A DNA stretch of 64,000 bases, from assembly GCA_015067005.1 (NCBI GenBank), contig SVNH01000010.1, forward strand, positions 1 to 64,000. Reading direction: 5' to 3'. The position numbers and the translations under genes are program-made. Below, one piece after another: positions 17,564-26,703 of this stretch. The DNA is from Ruminococcus flavefaciens. Its GTDB lineage: Bacteria > Bacillota > Clostridia > Oscillospirales > Ruminococcaceae. The notes beneath the pieces were generated by a model. It did no database searches. It saw only the letters and a program-made list of their open reading frames with translations, and had not been told where the DNA came from. Each line of letters opens with the position of its first letter. Within the stretch, counting starts at the first letter, position 1.

Positions 17564-18775
17564 ATGAAAATAGGCAGTTCTATTACCAGAATGAGCAAAC
17601 GCAGCTTTATTATAGCGCTTGCATTGCTTATGATAACCCATATCATTATGGGAGTAGTTCTCATAACGATGTCCAAGAACGCATTACGCAAACAGATCGA
17701 ACAGCGAATGCTGGATATTGCAAATACTGCCGCATATCAGCTGAACGGCGATGACCTGAAAACACTTACCGCTGATGACAAAGATACCGATAAATACAAC
17801 CGGGCACTTGAAACCCTCCGCTCTTTCCAGAAGAATATACAGCTCGATTATATATACGCAATAAGACCTGAAAAAGACGGCACCTTCACCTTTACAATAG
17901 ATCCCGATGAAAATGATCCGGGAGAATTCGGTGAAAGGATAGCCTCTACTGATGCACTCGTCAGTGCATCAAAGGGAGTGGCAGATGTCGATAGAGCAGC
18001 CGTTACTGATGAGTGGGGAAGATTCTATTCAGCATACAGTCCAATATTTGATTCTGAAGGAAATGTTGTGGGAATAGTAGGTGTTGATTTTGATGCTGAT
18101 TGGTACGATGGAGAACTCAACTCTCATAAAGCAGTAGTTATCACCCTATCAATGATAGCTCTTACAATAGCTATCGCCCTGATCTTCATATCTCATGCGT
18201 TCTCGCTTGAAGGCGAAAAGAACAAGTATATGAAGGAACTCGAAGAGACCTTGCTGCGTGAATATCAGCAGGAAAAAGAACTCGGCTCTGCAAGGTATCT
18301 CGCATATACTGATCCGCTCACAGGCGTAAAAAGTAAACACGCATATCTTGAATCAGTTGCAAAACTCGATGTTGGCATCTCTAAAGGAACCGTTAATGAA
18401 TTCGGCGTTATAGTATTCGACATTAACGGACTAAAAATAGTCAATGATACTTACGGACACGAGGAAGGCGACAAATACATCCAGAAAGGCTGTAATCTTA
18501 TATGCCATATATTCTGTCATAGTCCCGTTTTCCGTATTGGCGGCGACGAGTTCGTTGTCATTCTTGAAGATAATGATTTCAGGGAGAGAGAAGCTCTTAT
18601 CTGGGAATTCGACAAAAGGATCGAAGAGAATCAGGAATCCGGAGATGTCGTTGTTTCAAACGGTATCGCCATTTTCGATCCCGCATCGGACACCTGCTTC
18701 TCAACAGTATTTGAACGTGCAGATAAAAAGATGTACAAACAAAAGCGCTATCTCAAAGCAATGAAATCAAAATGA
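17564..18775 (+). CDS. Membrane diguanylate cyclase with extracytoplasmic sensor
   Basis: 403 residues. Helix 1 at about 14-36, an outside sensor of roughly 150 residues (37-188, Cache-like with the phrase DLDY-like LDYIYAIR), helix 2 at 191-212, a short coiled linker and a GGDEF domain from about 243. The active site is intact: GGDEF at 326-330, preceded by PVFRI. The product should be c-di-GMP. No RxxD inhibitory site lies at the usual place before the GGDEF. GGAGG is 6 nt before the ATG. No PDE or c-di-GMP effector is adjacent. Confidence 0.92.
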   Translation: MKIGSSITRMSKRSFIIALALLMITHIIMGVVLITMSKNALRKQIEQRMLDIANTAAYQLNGDDLKTLTADDKDTDKYNRALETLRSFQKNIQLDYIYAIRPEKDGTFTFTIDPDENDPGEFGERIASTDALVSASKGVADVDRAAVTDEWGRFYSAYSPIFDSEGNVVGIVGVDFDADWYDGELNSHKAVVITLSMIALTIAIALIFISHAFSLEGEKNKYMKELEETLLREYQQEKELGSARYLAYTDPLTGVKSKHAYLESVAKLDVGISKGTVNEFGVIVFDINGLKIVNDTYGHEEGDKYIQKGCNLICHIFCHSPVFRIGGDEFVVILEDNDFREREALIWEFDKRIEENQESGDVVVSNGIAIFDPASDTCFSTVFERADKKMYKQKRYLKAMKSK

Positions 18776-18784
18776 TCCAAATGT

Positions 18785-18826
18785 AAAGCATCCGTAAGCA
18801 GTATACACTGTTCACGGGTGCTTTTT
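18785..18826 (+). terminator. Terminator after the diguanylate cyclase
   Basis: AAAGCATCCGT / ACGGGTGCTTTT stem with a loop of about 18 nt and a T run. Confidence 0.75.
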
Positions 18827-18833
18827 CTGCATC

Positions 18834-18862
18834 TTGCCATTTCTATAATTTTATGCTATACT
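18834..18862 (+). promoter_or_regulatory. Promoter of the macrodomain gene
   Basis: TTGCCA (18834-18839), 17 nt, extended TGC-TATACT (18857-18862). Confidence 0.7.
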
Positions 18863-18895
18863 TGGGTAAAGTATAATGAAACGGAGGCTGTTCGT

Positions 18896-19963
18896 ATGCC
18901 ATTCAATATCATAAGAAACGATATAACAAAGGTCAGAGCCGATGCGATAGTCAACGCGGCAAATTCATCTCTGCTCGGCGGAGGCGGTGTCGACGGCGCT
19001 ATACATCATGCGGCAGGTCCGCAGCTGCTGGCAGAATGCAGAACTCTCGGCGGCTGTAAAACAGGTGAGGCAAAGCTTACAAAGGGCTACGCGCTCGACT
19101 GCAAATACATCATACATACAGTAGGTCCTGTGTGGCATGGCGGCGACCGCGGTGAGGAAGCGCTCCTGCGTTCATGCTATAAGAATTCGCTTGAACTTGC
19201 CAAAGCCAAAGGCTGTGAGAGTGTGGCTTTTCCGCTCATTTCATCAGGTATATACGGCTATCCCAAGGACAAGGCTCTGGATGCAGCTGTTTCTGAATTC
19301 AGAAGCTTCCTTGAAGAAAATGAAATGGACATCATCCTCGTCATATTCGACAGGGATTCATTTGAAGTCAGCTCAGGTATCGTTGGCAGAATAAGACAGT
19401 ATATAAGCGATGCCTATGCAAGAGAGCATACTGAACGCGACAGAAACAAAAGAAGTATTGCCGCGGAAGCCGGAATGTGCCAGTCCTTCGGAGCAAAACC
19501 AACAGGAAAGATCAGCGGATTGTTCAGCCGAAAAAAAGAAAGCTCTGAAAGCATCCTGCTCGAAAATGATTCTGCTGTCTGCTGTGAACCGAAAGCCGAC
19601 CTTGAAGGTATGCTGAATGCTCATGACGAATCCTTCTCGGAATCGCTGCTGCGGCTTATAGATGAAAAAGGCATGACGGATGTCGAGACATATAAAAAGG
19701 CTAACATCGACCGCAAACTCTTTTCAAAGATACGCAGCGACAAAAACTATAAACCTAAAAAACAGACAGCTGTTGCATTTGCAATTGCTCTTGAACTCGA
19801 CCTCTGCGAAACGGAAGAGCTCCTGAAAAAAGCAGGCTTCGCTCTTTCGGGAAGCCTTAAATTCGATCTTATCATCCGCTATTTTATCGAGCACAGCAAC
19901 TATAATATCTATGAGATCAATGAAGCTTTGTTCGCTTTTGACCAGAGTCTTATAGGTTCGTGA
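18896..19963 (+). CDS. Macrodomain protein with C-terminal HTH-like domain
   Basis: About 355 residues. Residues 1-165 are a macrodomain: [26 protein letters not shown] holds the ADP-ribose-binding Asn and Gly loop, and SSGIYGYP is the second loop, as in O-acetyl-ADP-ribose deacetylases. A low-complexity linker follows. Residues about 250-355 are helical ([16 protein letters not shown], then [20 protein letters not shown]) and look like an XRE-type HTH module. The ATG at 18896 has GGAGG upstream. A VWA gene starts about 110 bp after it. ADP-ribose hydrolysis coupled to DNA binding is the likely scheme, by inference. Confidence 0.85.
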   Translation: MPFNIIRNDITKVRADAIVNAANSSLLGGGGVDGAIHHAAGPQLLAECRTLGGCKTGEAKLTKGYALDCKYIIHTVGPVWHGGDRGEEALLRSCYKNSLELAKAKGCESVAFPLISSGIYGYPKDKALDAAVSEFRSFLEENEMDIILVIFDRDSFEVSSGIVGRIRQYISDAYAREHTERDRNKRSIAAEAGMCQSFGAKPTGKISGLFSRKKESSESILLENDSAVCCEPKADLEGMLNAHDESFSESLLRLIDEKGMTDVETYKKANIDRKLFSKIRSDKNYKPKKQTAVAFAIALELDLCETEELLKKAGFALSGSLKFDLIIRYFIEHSNYNIYEINEALFAFDQSLIGS

Positions 19964-20007
19964 TTTGTCGCCTCAGAAGCGACCAAAACACCTCCGCGAT
20001 GATGTAT

Positions 20008-20021
20008 ACTGTAATTACAGT
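20008..20021. promoter_or_regulatory. Perfect 14-bp palindrome upstream of the VWA gene
   Basis: ACTGTAATTACAGT lies 53 bp before the VWA start. It could be an operator, perhaps for the HTH domain of the preceding macrodomain protein; this is inference. Confidence 0.4.
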
Positions 20022-20073
20022 AAAGGAAACGCGAAAGCGGTTCCGAAATCGACATCAAAACGGAGGTATAATT

Positions 20074-20724
20074 ATGAGAAAGAACTTAACTGAACTGGTA
20101 TTTATCCTTGACGAGAGCGGCTCAATGAGCGGACTTACAGCTGATACTATCGGCGGCTTCAATTCACTTATAGCAAAGCAGAAAAACGAAGACGGGGATG
20201 CACTTGTTTCAACTGTATTCTTCAGCAATGATTCCAAAGTTATACACGACAGAGTGAAGCTTGAGAACGTTCCAAAGCTTACAGACAGAGATTACATCCC
20301 TGCCGGCTGTACTGCCCTTCTGGATGCGGTCGGTGACGCAGTACACCACATCGCAAACATCCATAAATACGCCCGCGAAGAGGACATTCCCGAAAAGACA
20401 TTGTTCGTTATCACTACCGATGGTATGGAAAACGCCAGCAGAAAATACAGCCACAAGGAAGTGAAAAGGCTTATCGAAAAAGTGCAGGAAGAAAAAGGCT
20501 GGGAATTCGTATTCTTAGGAGCCAATATTGATGCAGCTGAAGCTGCCGGCTCTATCGGTATCAGATCAGAAAATGCTGTTGACTATCACGCTGACTGCTG
20601 CGGCACAGAGGTGCTTTACGAAGCTGTCGGTTGTGCCGTAAGCAGCATAAGATCAAAAAAAGGCATCAGCAAGTCATGGAAGCGCTCAGTGGAAGCTGAT
20701 AATATGCGAAGAAAAAAGGCTTGA
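20074..20724 (+). CDS. VWA domain protein
   Basis: 216 residues, soluble. The MIDAS motif is complete: DESGSMS near residue 11, Thr in GCTALLDA near 80, and Asp in TTDGMENAS near 120. VWA proteins of this compact type bind metal and partner proteins. The ATG at 20074 has GGAGG 7 nt upstream, and the open frame back to 19960 overlaps the macrodomain stop. The link to the macrodomain gene is by position and strand only. Confidence 0.85.
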   Translation: MRKNLTELVFILDESGSMSGLTADTIGGFNSLIAKQKNEDGDALVSTVFFSNDSKVIHDRVKLENVPKLTDRDYIPAGCTALLDAVGDAVHHIANIHKYAREEDIPEKTLFVITTDGMENASRKYSHKEVKRLIEKVQEEKGWEFVFLGANIDAAEAAGSIGIRSENAVDYHADCCGTEVLYEAVGCAVSSIRSKKGISKSWKRSVEADNMRRKKA

Positions 20725-20842
20725 TCTAAAGGCAGCGTTTTACAGCCGTAAGTGCAATTCTCGTATGAAATCAAGGATGTTGAAACCTGACTGTCTGTGA
20801 TTTTTCACTGTTTCAAACACTCCCGATACTATGGGAATAATT

Positions 20843-20879
20843 AAAGCTCTGCGAACGAAAAATGTCCGCAGAGCTTTTG
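20843..20879. terminator. Bidirectional terminator between VWA and cotH genes
   Basis: AAAGCTCTGCG / CGCAGAGCTTT stem with T's on both sides, between convergent genes. Confidence 0.85.
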
Positions 20880-20880
20880 T

Positions 20881-22926
20881 TCATCTTTTAAATTTGAGAG
20901 CAAATGCAACTCCTGCAAGCAGAACGAATGCCGATGCACCAAGCAGGACATATGCTGTTGTCATGTCTTTCTGCGTGGTTCCGCTATTACCCGGAAAGCT
21001 TCCCATTTCAGGACGGCTTCTGTTAGTATCACCAGTTTCTGTGCTGTCTGTATTGCCTTGTCGGTTGGGCGGTGTGAATCCTTCTGGCATATTCCCGTCA
21101 AAACCTTGCGGCATTTCTCCATTAGGCATTGCAGAAGGATCAAAGCCATCAGGCATTTTACCTTCAAAATCAGACGGAATATTTCCGCCCGCGGGCTTAG
21201 TATTGCTTGTATTGGTCAATTTTAAGCCGTTTCCGCCCTTAGCATCGTTTGAACTGCCGAAGCTCTTACCGCCGAAGCCGCCAAAGTTTGCGCCTCCGAA
21301 GCCTCCGCCGCTGCCCATTGTTCCCATGTCGGAAATATTCAGGTCTGATGCGTCGATAAGCGCTGTGCTGTCGGCAGACTGTCCGCTCGATGTTGAAGGT
21401 ATCGTACCTTCAAGCTGACCCTTTACGCTTTCAGCACGGAGCTTACAGAACTCAGATATTGCCGCTGTGCCCTTCTGGAATTCCTCATAGGTACAGAATT
21501 TTGTCGGATCTTTCTCAACATATTCGTCTATCATGGCTGCTGTATCGCTGATAAATGAAGCAAAATCGGTACTGCCGATAAACTCCGCAAACATCTCATG
21601 ATACTGCTCTGTGTATTTCTCATCGTCAAATATCCATGCGAGCATAGGACGATCGCTCATATCTCCCGAAACAGGCGTATCTATCGCAGTGTTGACAGAG
21701 GAAGAAGCATCGCCGCCCTGAAATGAGCCGTAAGCAAGGTTATAATCCCACGGTATCATGGAGAGCTGACCATCTTTCTCATAGAGATAGTAGTTGTGTA
21801 TCATCATACCTGTATAACTGTCGCCGTTGCAGAGGAAATTGTGAACAACAAAGTACCTTATGACCTCATCAACATTTACTGTCGATTCGAGATCCTTTTC
21901 CTCAGATAGCGCTTTCAGAGAACTGATAAGCCTCTTCTTATCGGCTTTTGTAACATCAGTTTTAGCATTGTTGAAGATGTTGGAATAGCTGTCGATGTCA
22001 TCATCAATATATTTCAGTTTAACATCATCGCTGCCCATTCCGCCGAAGCCGCCAAAACCGCCCTTACCGCTGAAATCCGGCATTTTCCCGTCCTCTCCAA
22101 ACATTTCGGAGGGGTCAAAACCATCGGGCATTTGCATACCTTCCGGCATATTCCCGCCGGAGGAATCGGGGATGTTCCCTTTGCCGAAGCCCTGATTCTT
22201 CATAGCGGATTTTCCGGAAGATCTTTCGCTTCCGGACTCTTCATCGCTGTTTTCATCCATAAAATCGCTCATGCTGAAATCCATGCCGTTGCCTCTGCCG
22301 CCGCCGAAGCTCATACTGTCGGGCTTATAGAGTTCGCCGGGGTTATTGCCGTAATTCCTTTGCAGGAAGGAATCCTCAACGCTCTCAACTGCGAGATAAA
22401 GTCCCCAGTCCTCACCGTTGACAGTGATATAGACATAGCTGCAAAGCGGCGCATCAACGTCAAAATCGCTCATCAGCGAGTAAGCAATATAGTCTTTCAT
22501 GTAGGTGTTATCCTGAATGATATTGTTCAGGCACAGCTTATCAAGACCGTGATAGCTTTTTGTGCTGTCATACTGATCGAACTCTATTTTGAAGCTGTAA
22601 CGGCTGCTGTCCATATTCTTCACAGAACTCAGAGAAGTGTTTCCCTTTCCGCGTATACCAACATTCCTGATTGATTCGCCGTCGATGACCACATTACACG
22701 GATAATACTCCTCGCTTTCGCAGTTTTCGATAAAGCTGTCCCAATCGTTCATGACAATATCAAACGTGTGTACTTTTGAGCGGTCAAAGATGCGATCCTC
22801 ATAACCGATAGCGTGTGCAGTCACACCGATTCCGAGTGCTTGTCCGTTGCAGAAGATCAGCGCTATCACAAGCGTGAGTGCCGCAATGACCATACACACC
22901 CTGTCAATATTTTTATGTGCAGACAT
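20881..22926 (-). CDS. CotH kinase family membrane protein
   Basis: 681 residues. A signal or anchor helix is at about 9-27 and a C-terminal helix with a basic tail at about 655-681, so the body is outside the membrane. The CotH atypical kinase domain spans about 55-480, with RGKGNTSL (nucleotide loop), NNIIQDNTYMKDYIAY, and the metal-binding MIPWDYNLAYG near 400. Two low-complexity stretches of MPxGFDPS and GGFGGFGGMG repeats interrupt and follow it. CotH kinases phosphorylate surface proteins. It is last in an operon with DUF4956 and VTC genes. Confidence 0.88.
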   Translation of the reverse strand: MSAHKNIDRVCMVIAALTLVIALIFCNGQALGIGVTAHAIGYEDRIFDRSKVHTFDIVMNDWDSFIENCESEEYYPCNVVIDGESIRNVGIRGKGNTSLSSVKNMDSSRYSFKIEFDQYDSTKSYHGLDKLCLNNIIQDNTYMKDYIAYSLMSDFDVDAPLCSYVYITVNGEDWGLYLAVESVEDSFLQRNYGNNPGELYKPDSMSFGGGRGNGMDFSMSDFMDENSDEESGSERSSGKSAMKNQGFGKGNIPDSSGGNMPEGMQMPDGFDPSEMFGEDGKMPDFSGKGGFGGFGGMGSDDVKLKYIDDDIDSYSNIFNNAKTDVTKADKKRLISSLKALSEEKDLESTVNVDEVIRYFVVHNFLCNGDSYTGMMIHNYYLYEKDGQLSMIPWDYNLAYGSFQGGDASSSVNTAIDTPVSGDMSDRPMLAWIFDDEKYTEQYHEMFAEFIGSTDFASFISDTAAMIDEYVEKDPTKFCTYEEFQKGTAAISEFCKLRAESVKGQLEGTIPSTSSGQSADSTALIDASDLNISDMGTMGSGGGFGGANFGGFGGKSFGSSNDAKGGNGLKLTNTSNTKPAGGNIPSDFEGKMPDGFDPSAMPNGEMPQGFDGNMPEGFTPPNRQGNTDSTETGDTNRSRPEMGSFPGNSGTTQKDMTTAYVLLGASAFVLLAGVAFALKFKR

Positions 22927-22938
22927 TCTCTCACACCC

Positions 22939-23610
22939 TTATCCCATATAATCGCCGTTATAGCTTACCAATACAGCACTCTGAACGCCCTGCATTTCGG
23001 CAAGTTCATTTACGAAATCGGTGTTATCGTCCTTCATGCGAACTTCAAGATTCAGCTCAACGCTTCCCTTTTGTGCCATCTTGCTTTTTACAACACAGCG
23101 TTCTGTTTTGCCATCGAGGAATGATTTTGCCGTGGATTCGCTTTCATGATCATCACAGCGGATCACTACGATATAAGGGTTCTTATGTGATTTCCTGTTT
23201 ACGAAAACGAGCAGTACCACTCCGATAATCACACTTCCGATGACCGCAAGCGGTATCATACCTGCCGCAAGAACAATTCCGACGGCAATTGACCAGAACA
23301 GGAACGCAATATCAAGCGGCTCTTTGATCGCCGTTCTGAAACGTACAATAGACAATGCACCGACCATACCGAGCGAAAGCACAACATTGCTCGTTACAGC
23401 AAGGATCACAACGGTAGTGATCATAGTGAGTGCGATAAGCGTTGTGCCGAAGCTCGATGAATACATAACGCCCGAATAGGTCTTTTTATAAACAAGGAAA
23501 ATAAAAATACCGAGACCGAACGAAAGCACAAGTGCTATTATCATGTCAAGAATACTCACATTCGTGATGTTTTCAAGAAAATTGGATTTAAAAATATCAT
23601 TGAAACTCAT
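22939..23610 (-). CDS. DUF4956 membrane protein
   Basis: 223 residues with four hydrophobic helices in the first 150 residues and a cytoplasmic C-terminal domain. The conserved DUF4956 core GMVGALSIVRFRTAIKEP is present. This family commonly neighbours VTC-type polyphosphate polymerase and CotH genes; its role is unknown. It lies 23 bp after the polymerase gene and 12 bp before cotH. Confidence 0.85.
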   Translation of the reverse strand: MSFNDIFKSNFLENITNVSILDMIIALVLSFGLGIFIFLVYKKTYSGVMYSSSFGTTLIALTMITTVVILAVTSNVVLSLGMVGALSIVRFRTAIKEPLDIAFLFWSIAVGIVLAAGMIPLAVIGSVIIGVVLLVFVNRKSHKNPYIVVIRCDDHESESTAKSFLDGKTERCVVKSKMAQKGSVELNLEVRMKDDNTDFVNELAEMQGVQSAVLVSYNGDYMG

Positions 23611-23633
23611 AATTATCTGCTCCTATTATTGAT

Positions 23634-24302
23634 TTAGCCGTATATTCTGCAAGCGGCGTATTTTGAAAATGCTCCCTCACGCCTGTCTGCAAGGGAAACT
23701 GCATCCCTGATGATGTCGGGAAGAAAAGCATCCCATTTCACTTCAAGAATGATAGAATCCGAAACGGGAACTGTCACGCAGGTGGGATTCAGAAAATCGG
23801 TGCAGCGCAGTCCGCTTCGGATATTATAGTCAAGCGTGACACGGACATTCCCGGCAGGAAAAATAAACGGCTCTCTTGTGTAATCCACAATAGTTTTCGG
23901 CTGTAAGCCCTGCACTGTCATTTTGGAATAAAGCTCCCGTATCAGCGGATATTCAGAATCAAGCATAAACGCAAGATCACCGTCCACAATGGACTGTGCC
24001 TGCTGTGCTGTCAACGGAGCGCTCTGCTTGTTGCCGAGATTATTGAACTTGCTTTTCTTTTCAAGATGAATGACCGATGTATCTCCGTTATAATACCGGA
24101 TGCGGAATTTTTCGCGGCGGTTAAGACCATCTATTTTCTCACGGAGCGCTCTGTCCGAAATATCATCAAAATACAAGCTTCGTATCAGATACTTTCCGTC
24201 AATGGCGTGGGGATCAGGATAAGCAGCCGCCCTCAGCCTGTGACGTATCGTCAGCATATCCGCGTAATTTATCTCATGCTTGACCTCATGTCTCAGCTCC
24301 AT
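23634..24302 (-). CDS. VTC-domain polyphosphate polymerase-like protein
   Basis: About 222 residues. It begins MELRHEVKHEINYAD and contains IRSLYFDD, FRIRYYNGD and HLEKKSK, the basic residues that line the tunnel of VTC4-type polyphosphate polymerases, and a late acidic ILEVKWDAFLPD. It should make polyphosphate from ATP or a related polymer. The ATG at 24302 has AGAGGTGAG upstream. It is first in the operon, divergent from a two-component system. Confidence 0.88.
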   Translation of the reverse strand: MELRHEVKHEINYADMLTIRHRLRAAAYPDPHAIDGKYLIRSLYFDDISDRALREKIDGLNRREKFRIRYYNGDTSVIHLEKKSKFNNLGNKQSAPLTAQQAQSIVDGDLAFMLDSEYPLIRELYSKMTVQGLQPKTIVDYTREPFIFPAGNVRVTLDYNIRSGLRCTDFLNPTCVTVPVSDSIILEVKWDAFLPDIIRDAVSLADRREGAFSKYAACRIYG

Positions 24303-24394
24303 ATTCTCACCTCTTTCAATTGGTATAGGCACCGCACGCAGGCTGATAATGTGCAGCCGGCTGTGCGGTCTGCGTGCATCTTGCCTATGATCTG

Positions 24395-24426
24395 ATTATA
24401 CTGCTTTTCGCTGAATTGACGCTGAA
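24395..24426 (-). promoter_or_regulatory. Promoter and response-regulator site for the VTC-DUF4956-cotH operon
   Basis: Minus strand TATAAT at 24395-24400, with a direct repeat TTCAGC-GTCAA-TTCAGC (24410-24426) where a -35 would lie. Half-sites 11 bp apart suit an OmpR-family regulator. Confidence 0.65.
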
Positions 24427-24489
24427 AACGGGTGTCGAAAGGGTGGAACAATAATGAAATCTGCGTGAAAATACCCAAATGATAAGATT

Positions 24490-24524
24490 TTCAGCTTGAA
24501 TTCAGCGTTATGTTGTATTATAAT
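24490..24524 (+). promoter_or_regulatory. Promoter and response-regulator site for the two-component operon
   Basis: Direct repeat TTCAGC-TTGAA-TTCAGC (24490-24506) overlaps TTGAAT (24496-24501), followed after 17 nt by TATAAT (24519-24524). It is the same motif, in the opposite orientation, as at the divergent promoter. Confidence 0.7.
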
Positions 24525-24551
24525 AATGAATAATACTTGAGGAGGGATCGC

Positions 24552-25229
24552 TTGAAAATACTTATCATAGAGGACGAGCACACGCTGGCAGATTCGCTTA
24601 AAGTCATGCTGACCTCAAAGGGCCTTGAAGCAGAAGCAGTTTATGACGGCGAAAGCGGTGAGCAGTATGCTTCGCTGGGAGTTTATGATCTTATCATTCT
24701 TGATATTATGCTCCCCGGACAGAACGGCTATCAGGTCGCAAAGAATCTCCGTAAAAAGCACATCACTGCCCCGATACTTATGCTTACAGCAAAATCGGAT
24801 ATTGAAGATAAAGTGCAGGGACTTAACTCTGGTGCGGACTATTACCTCACAAAGCCATTTGATTCGCGCGAACTTTTTGCCTGCGTGAATGCGCTCCTGC
24901 GCCGTCAGGGAACACAGGTCAATGAGCTCGTGTTCGGAAATACACACCTCGATCTGGAATCCGCTGCTCTTGTCTGCGGCGATAACAGCGTAAGCCTTTC
25001 CGCAAGGGAATTTGATGTCATGCGTCTGCTTATGACATCGGGAAAAAACCATATTTCCAAAGAAACTCTGCTGACGAAGGTCTGGGGATACGATTCCAAT
25101 GCGGTTGAAAACAATGTTGAGGTATATGTCGGATTCCTGCGTAAAAAGCTTGCAAGTATAGGCTCGGATATTCGCATTGAAGCGGTAAGGCGGCTGGGGT
25201 ATCATCTGGAGTGTGAAGGTCAATGCTGA
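24552..25229 (+). CDS. OmpR-family response regulator
   Basis: About 225 residues: a receiver domain with acidic pair EDE near residue 8, phospho-acceptor Asp in LIILDIMLPG near 52 and Lys in LTKPFDSRE near 102; then a winged-helix DNA-binding domain (LSAREFDVMRLLM ... VWGYDSNAVENNVEVYVGFLRKKL). The start is TTG at 24552, 6 nt after GGAGG; the open frame starting at 24537 covers the ribosome site. It overlaps the kinase gene by 7 bp. Confidence 0.93.
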   Translation: MKILIIEDEHTLADSLKVMLTSKGLEAEAVYDGESGEQYASLGVYDLIILDIMLPGQNGYQVAKNLRKKHITAPILMLTAKSDIEDKVQGLNSGADYYLTKPFDSRELFACVNALLRRQGTQVNELVFGNTHLDLESAALVCGDNSVSLSAREFDVMRLLMTSGKNHISKETLLTKVWGYDSNAVENNVEVYVGFLRKKLASIGSDIRIEAVRRLGYHLECEGQC

Positions 25230-26443
25230 AAAAACTGAGGATCAAATTTATCATTGTCATAATGTCGGTGGTAACAGTATTGTTCGCAGTTATTTTTGGC
25301 GGTATACTGCATTTCACAAAGCAGAACATGGAGCATGAAAGCGTCCAGATGATGCGGGCAATGGCGTTTAAGCCGATGAATATGCCTGCACCTATCGAAA
25401 TGCCCGACGACAATAAAAGCAAAATGCGCCTGCCGTTCTTTACGCTCATGATCGACAATAACGGCGAAATCAATGCGTTCGGCGGCGGATACTACGACCT
25501 TACAGATAAGGAATTGCTGCAAGAACTGGCAGATGCAGTAGATGAACAAGACAAACAGATCGGTACGATAGCAAAGTACGATCTGCGGTATCTTGTAACA
25601 GATCAGTTAAACGGCAGGTCGATCGTTTTTGCCGATATATCAAGCGAACGTACAATGCTGAACGGTCTGATACGAAACTGTATCATTGTAGGACTGATCG
25701 GATATGCGCTTTTTTTCATAATCAGTCTGCTGCTTGCAAAATGGGTGACAAAACCGGTGGAGAAAACACTGAACGAACAAAAGCAGTTTATCGCCGATGC
25801 CTCCCACGAATTGAAAACGCCTCTGACCGTAATCATGACAAACGCTGAAATGCTTGAGGACAAAGGCTATTCCGAAAACGACAGAGGTGTATTCACAAAA
25901 AATATCCTCTCAATGTCAAAGCGCATGAGAGGACTGGTTGAAAGTCTGCTGGAGCTTGCAAGAATGGATAACCGAACATCAGCTGCTGATATGAAAATTC
26001 TTGACCTCAGCAAGCTCATATCCGACGGCATCCTGCCATTTGAACCGCTGTTTTTTGAAAAATCTCTGGAACTTGAAACGGATATTGAATCCGGTATAAC
26101 AGTTGAGGGCGATAAGAACAAACTGCGGCAAGTGCTGAGCATCTTACTTGACAACGCCCTGAAATATTACACTCCCGCCCATGTTATCAATATCAGTCTT
26201 ATGCGGAAAGGCATGAACGCTGTACTGTCCGTTTCGGGAAAGGGTGATCCTCTTTCCAAAGCCGACTGCAAAAACATCTTCAAGCGTTTTTACCGTGTTG
26301 ATCAGGCAAGGACCGACGGCGAAAGCTACGGACTGGGCTTGTCTATCGCAGAGAGCATCGTGAATGAGCACGGCGGCAGGATATGGGCAGAAAGCGAAAA
26401 TGAATTCAATATATTCTACGTTTCTTTGAACATCAAAAAATAA
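25223..26443 (+). CDS. Sensor histidine kinase
   Basis: 406 residues: helix 1 at about 8-28, a sensor loop of about 120 residues outside, helix 2 at about 151-172, then HisKA with DASHELKTPLTVI (His near 198), N box around LDNALKYY, and the G boxes (GLGLSIAESIVNEHGG). F box residues are present. It is the partner of the regulator it overlaps. The G1 DxG region reads SGKGDPLSK, a little unusual. The signal is unknown; the divergent cell-surface operon suggests an envelope cue. Confidence 0.92.
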   Translation: MLKKLRIKFIIVIMSVVTVLFAVIFGGILHFTKQNMEHESVQMMRAMAFKPMNMPAPIEMPDDNKSKMRLPFFTLMIDNNGEINAFGGGYYDLTDKELLQELADAVDEQDKQIGTIAKYDLRYLVTDQLNGRSIVFADISSERTMLNGLIRNCIIVGLIGYALFFIISLLLAKWVTKPVEKTLNEQKQFIADASHELKTPLTVIMTNAEMLEDKGYSENDRGVFTKNILSMSKRMRGLVESLLELARMDNRTSAADMKILDLSKLISDGILPFEPLFFEKSLELETDIESGITVEGDKNKLRQVLSILLDNALKYYTPAHVINISLMRKGMNAVLSVSGKGDPLSKADCKNIFKRFYRVDQARTDGESYGLGLSIAESIVNEHGGRIWAESENEFNIFYVSLNIKK

Positions 26444-26476
26444 TTATTGGTGCCGGTTCATCCCCAAAATGAATAC

Positions 26477-26610
26477 AGCAGCTCACTGCCGGCAAGTGTG
26501 AGCCTTCTGCTTTGAGGCTTCGGCGAGGTCAAGCTCGTCTGTGATGTGCTTCTCGATGTAGTCGATAGCTTTCTGAATACCTGTGGCTAATTCATTTTGT
26601 TCCTTCCCTT
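26477..26610 (-). pseudogene. Remnant of an AraC-family regulator gene
   Basis: Closely matches the 5' part of the AraC-type genes at 33658-34524 and 41644-42513, but about 75 bp are missing between CTGCT direct repeats, and one base is lost right after the start so that it reads ATG AAT TAG. Nothing matches beyond 26477. It is a third, dead copy of the gene. Confidence 0.8.
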
Positions 26611-26640
26611 ACAGGCTCAGCCTCTTGCAGGCATAAAAAT

Positions 26641-26668
26641 AGCGTAGCAGCAAATTAACTGCTACGCT
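26641..26668. repeat. Perfect 10-bp inverted repeat
   Basis: AGCGTAGCAG / CTGCTACGCT with an 8-nt loop. It has no T run of its own and lies between the AraC remnant and a terminator. Confidence 0.5.
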
Positions 26669-26703
26669 CACTAAGTCTAACTTTTTGGGTAGCAATAACA
26701 TTA

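Noticed and set aside
20831..21418. Plus-strand ORF of 195 codons opposite the cotH gene
   Set aside because: It is the antisense image of the Gly/Met/Pro repeats of the CotH protein; Pro/Leu-rich with no ribosome site or family.
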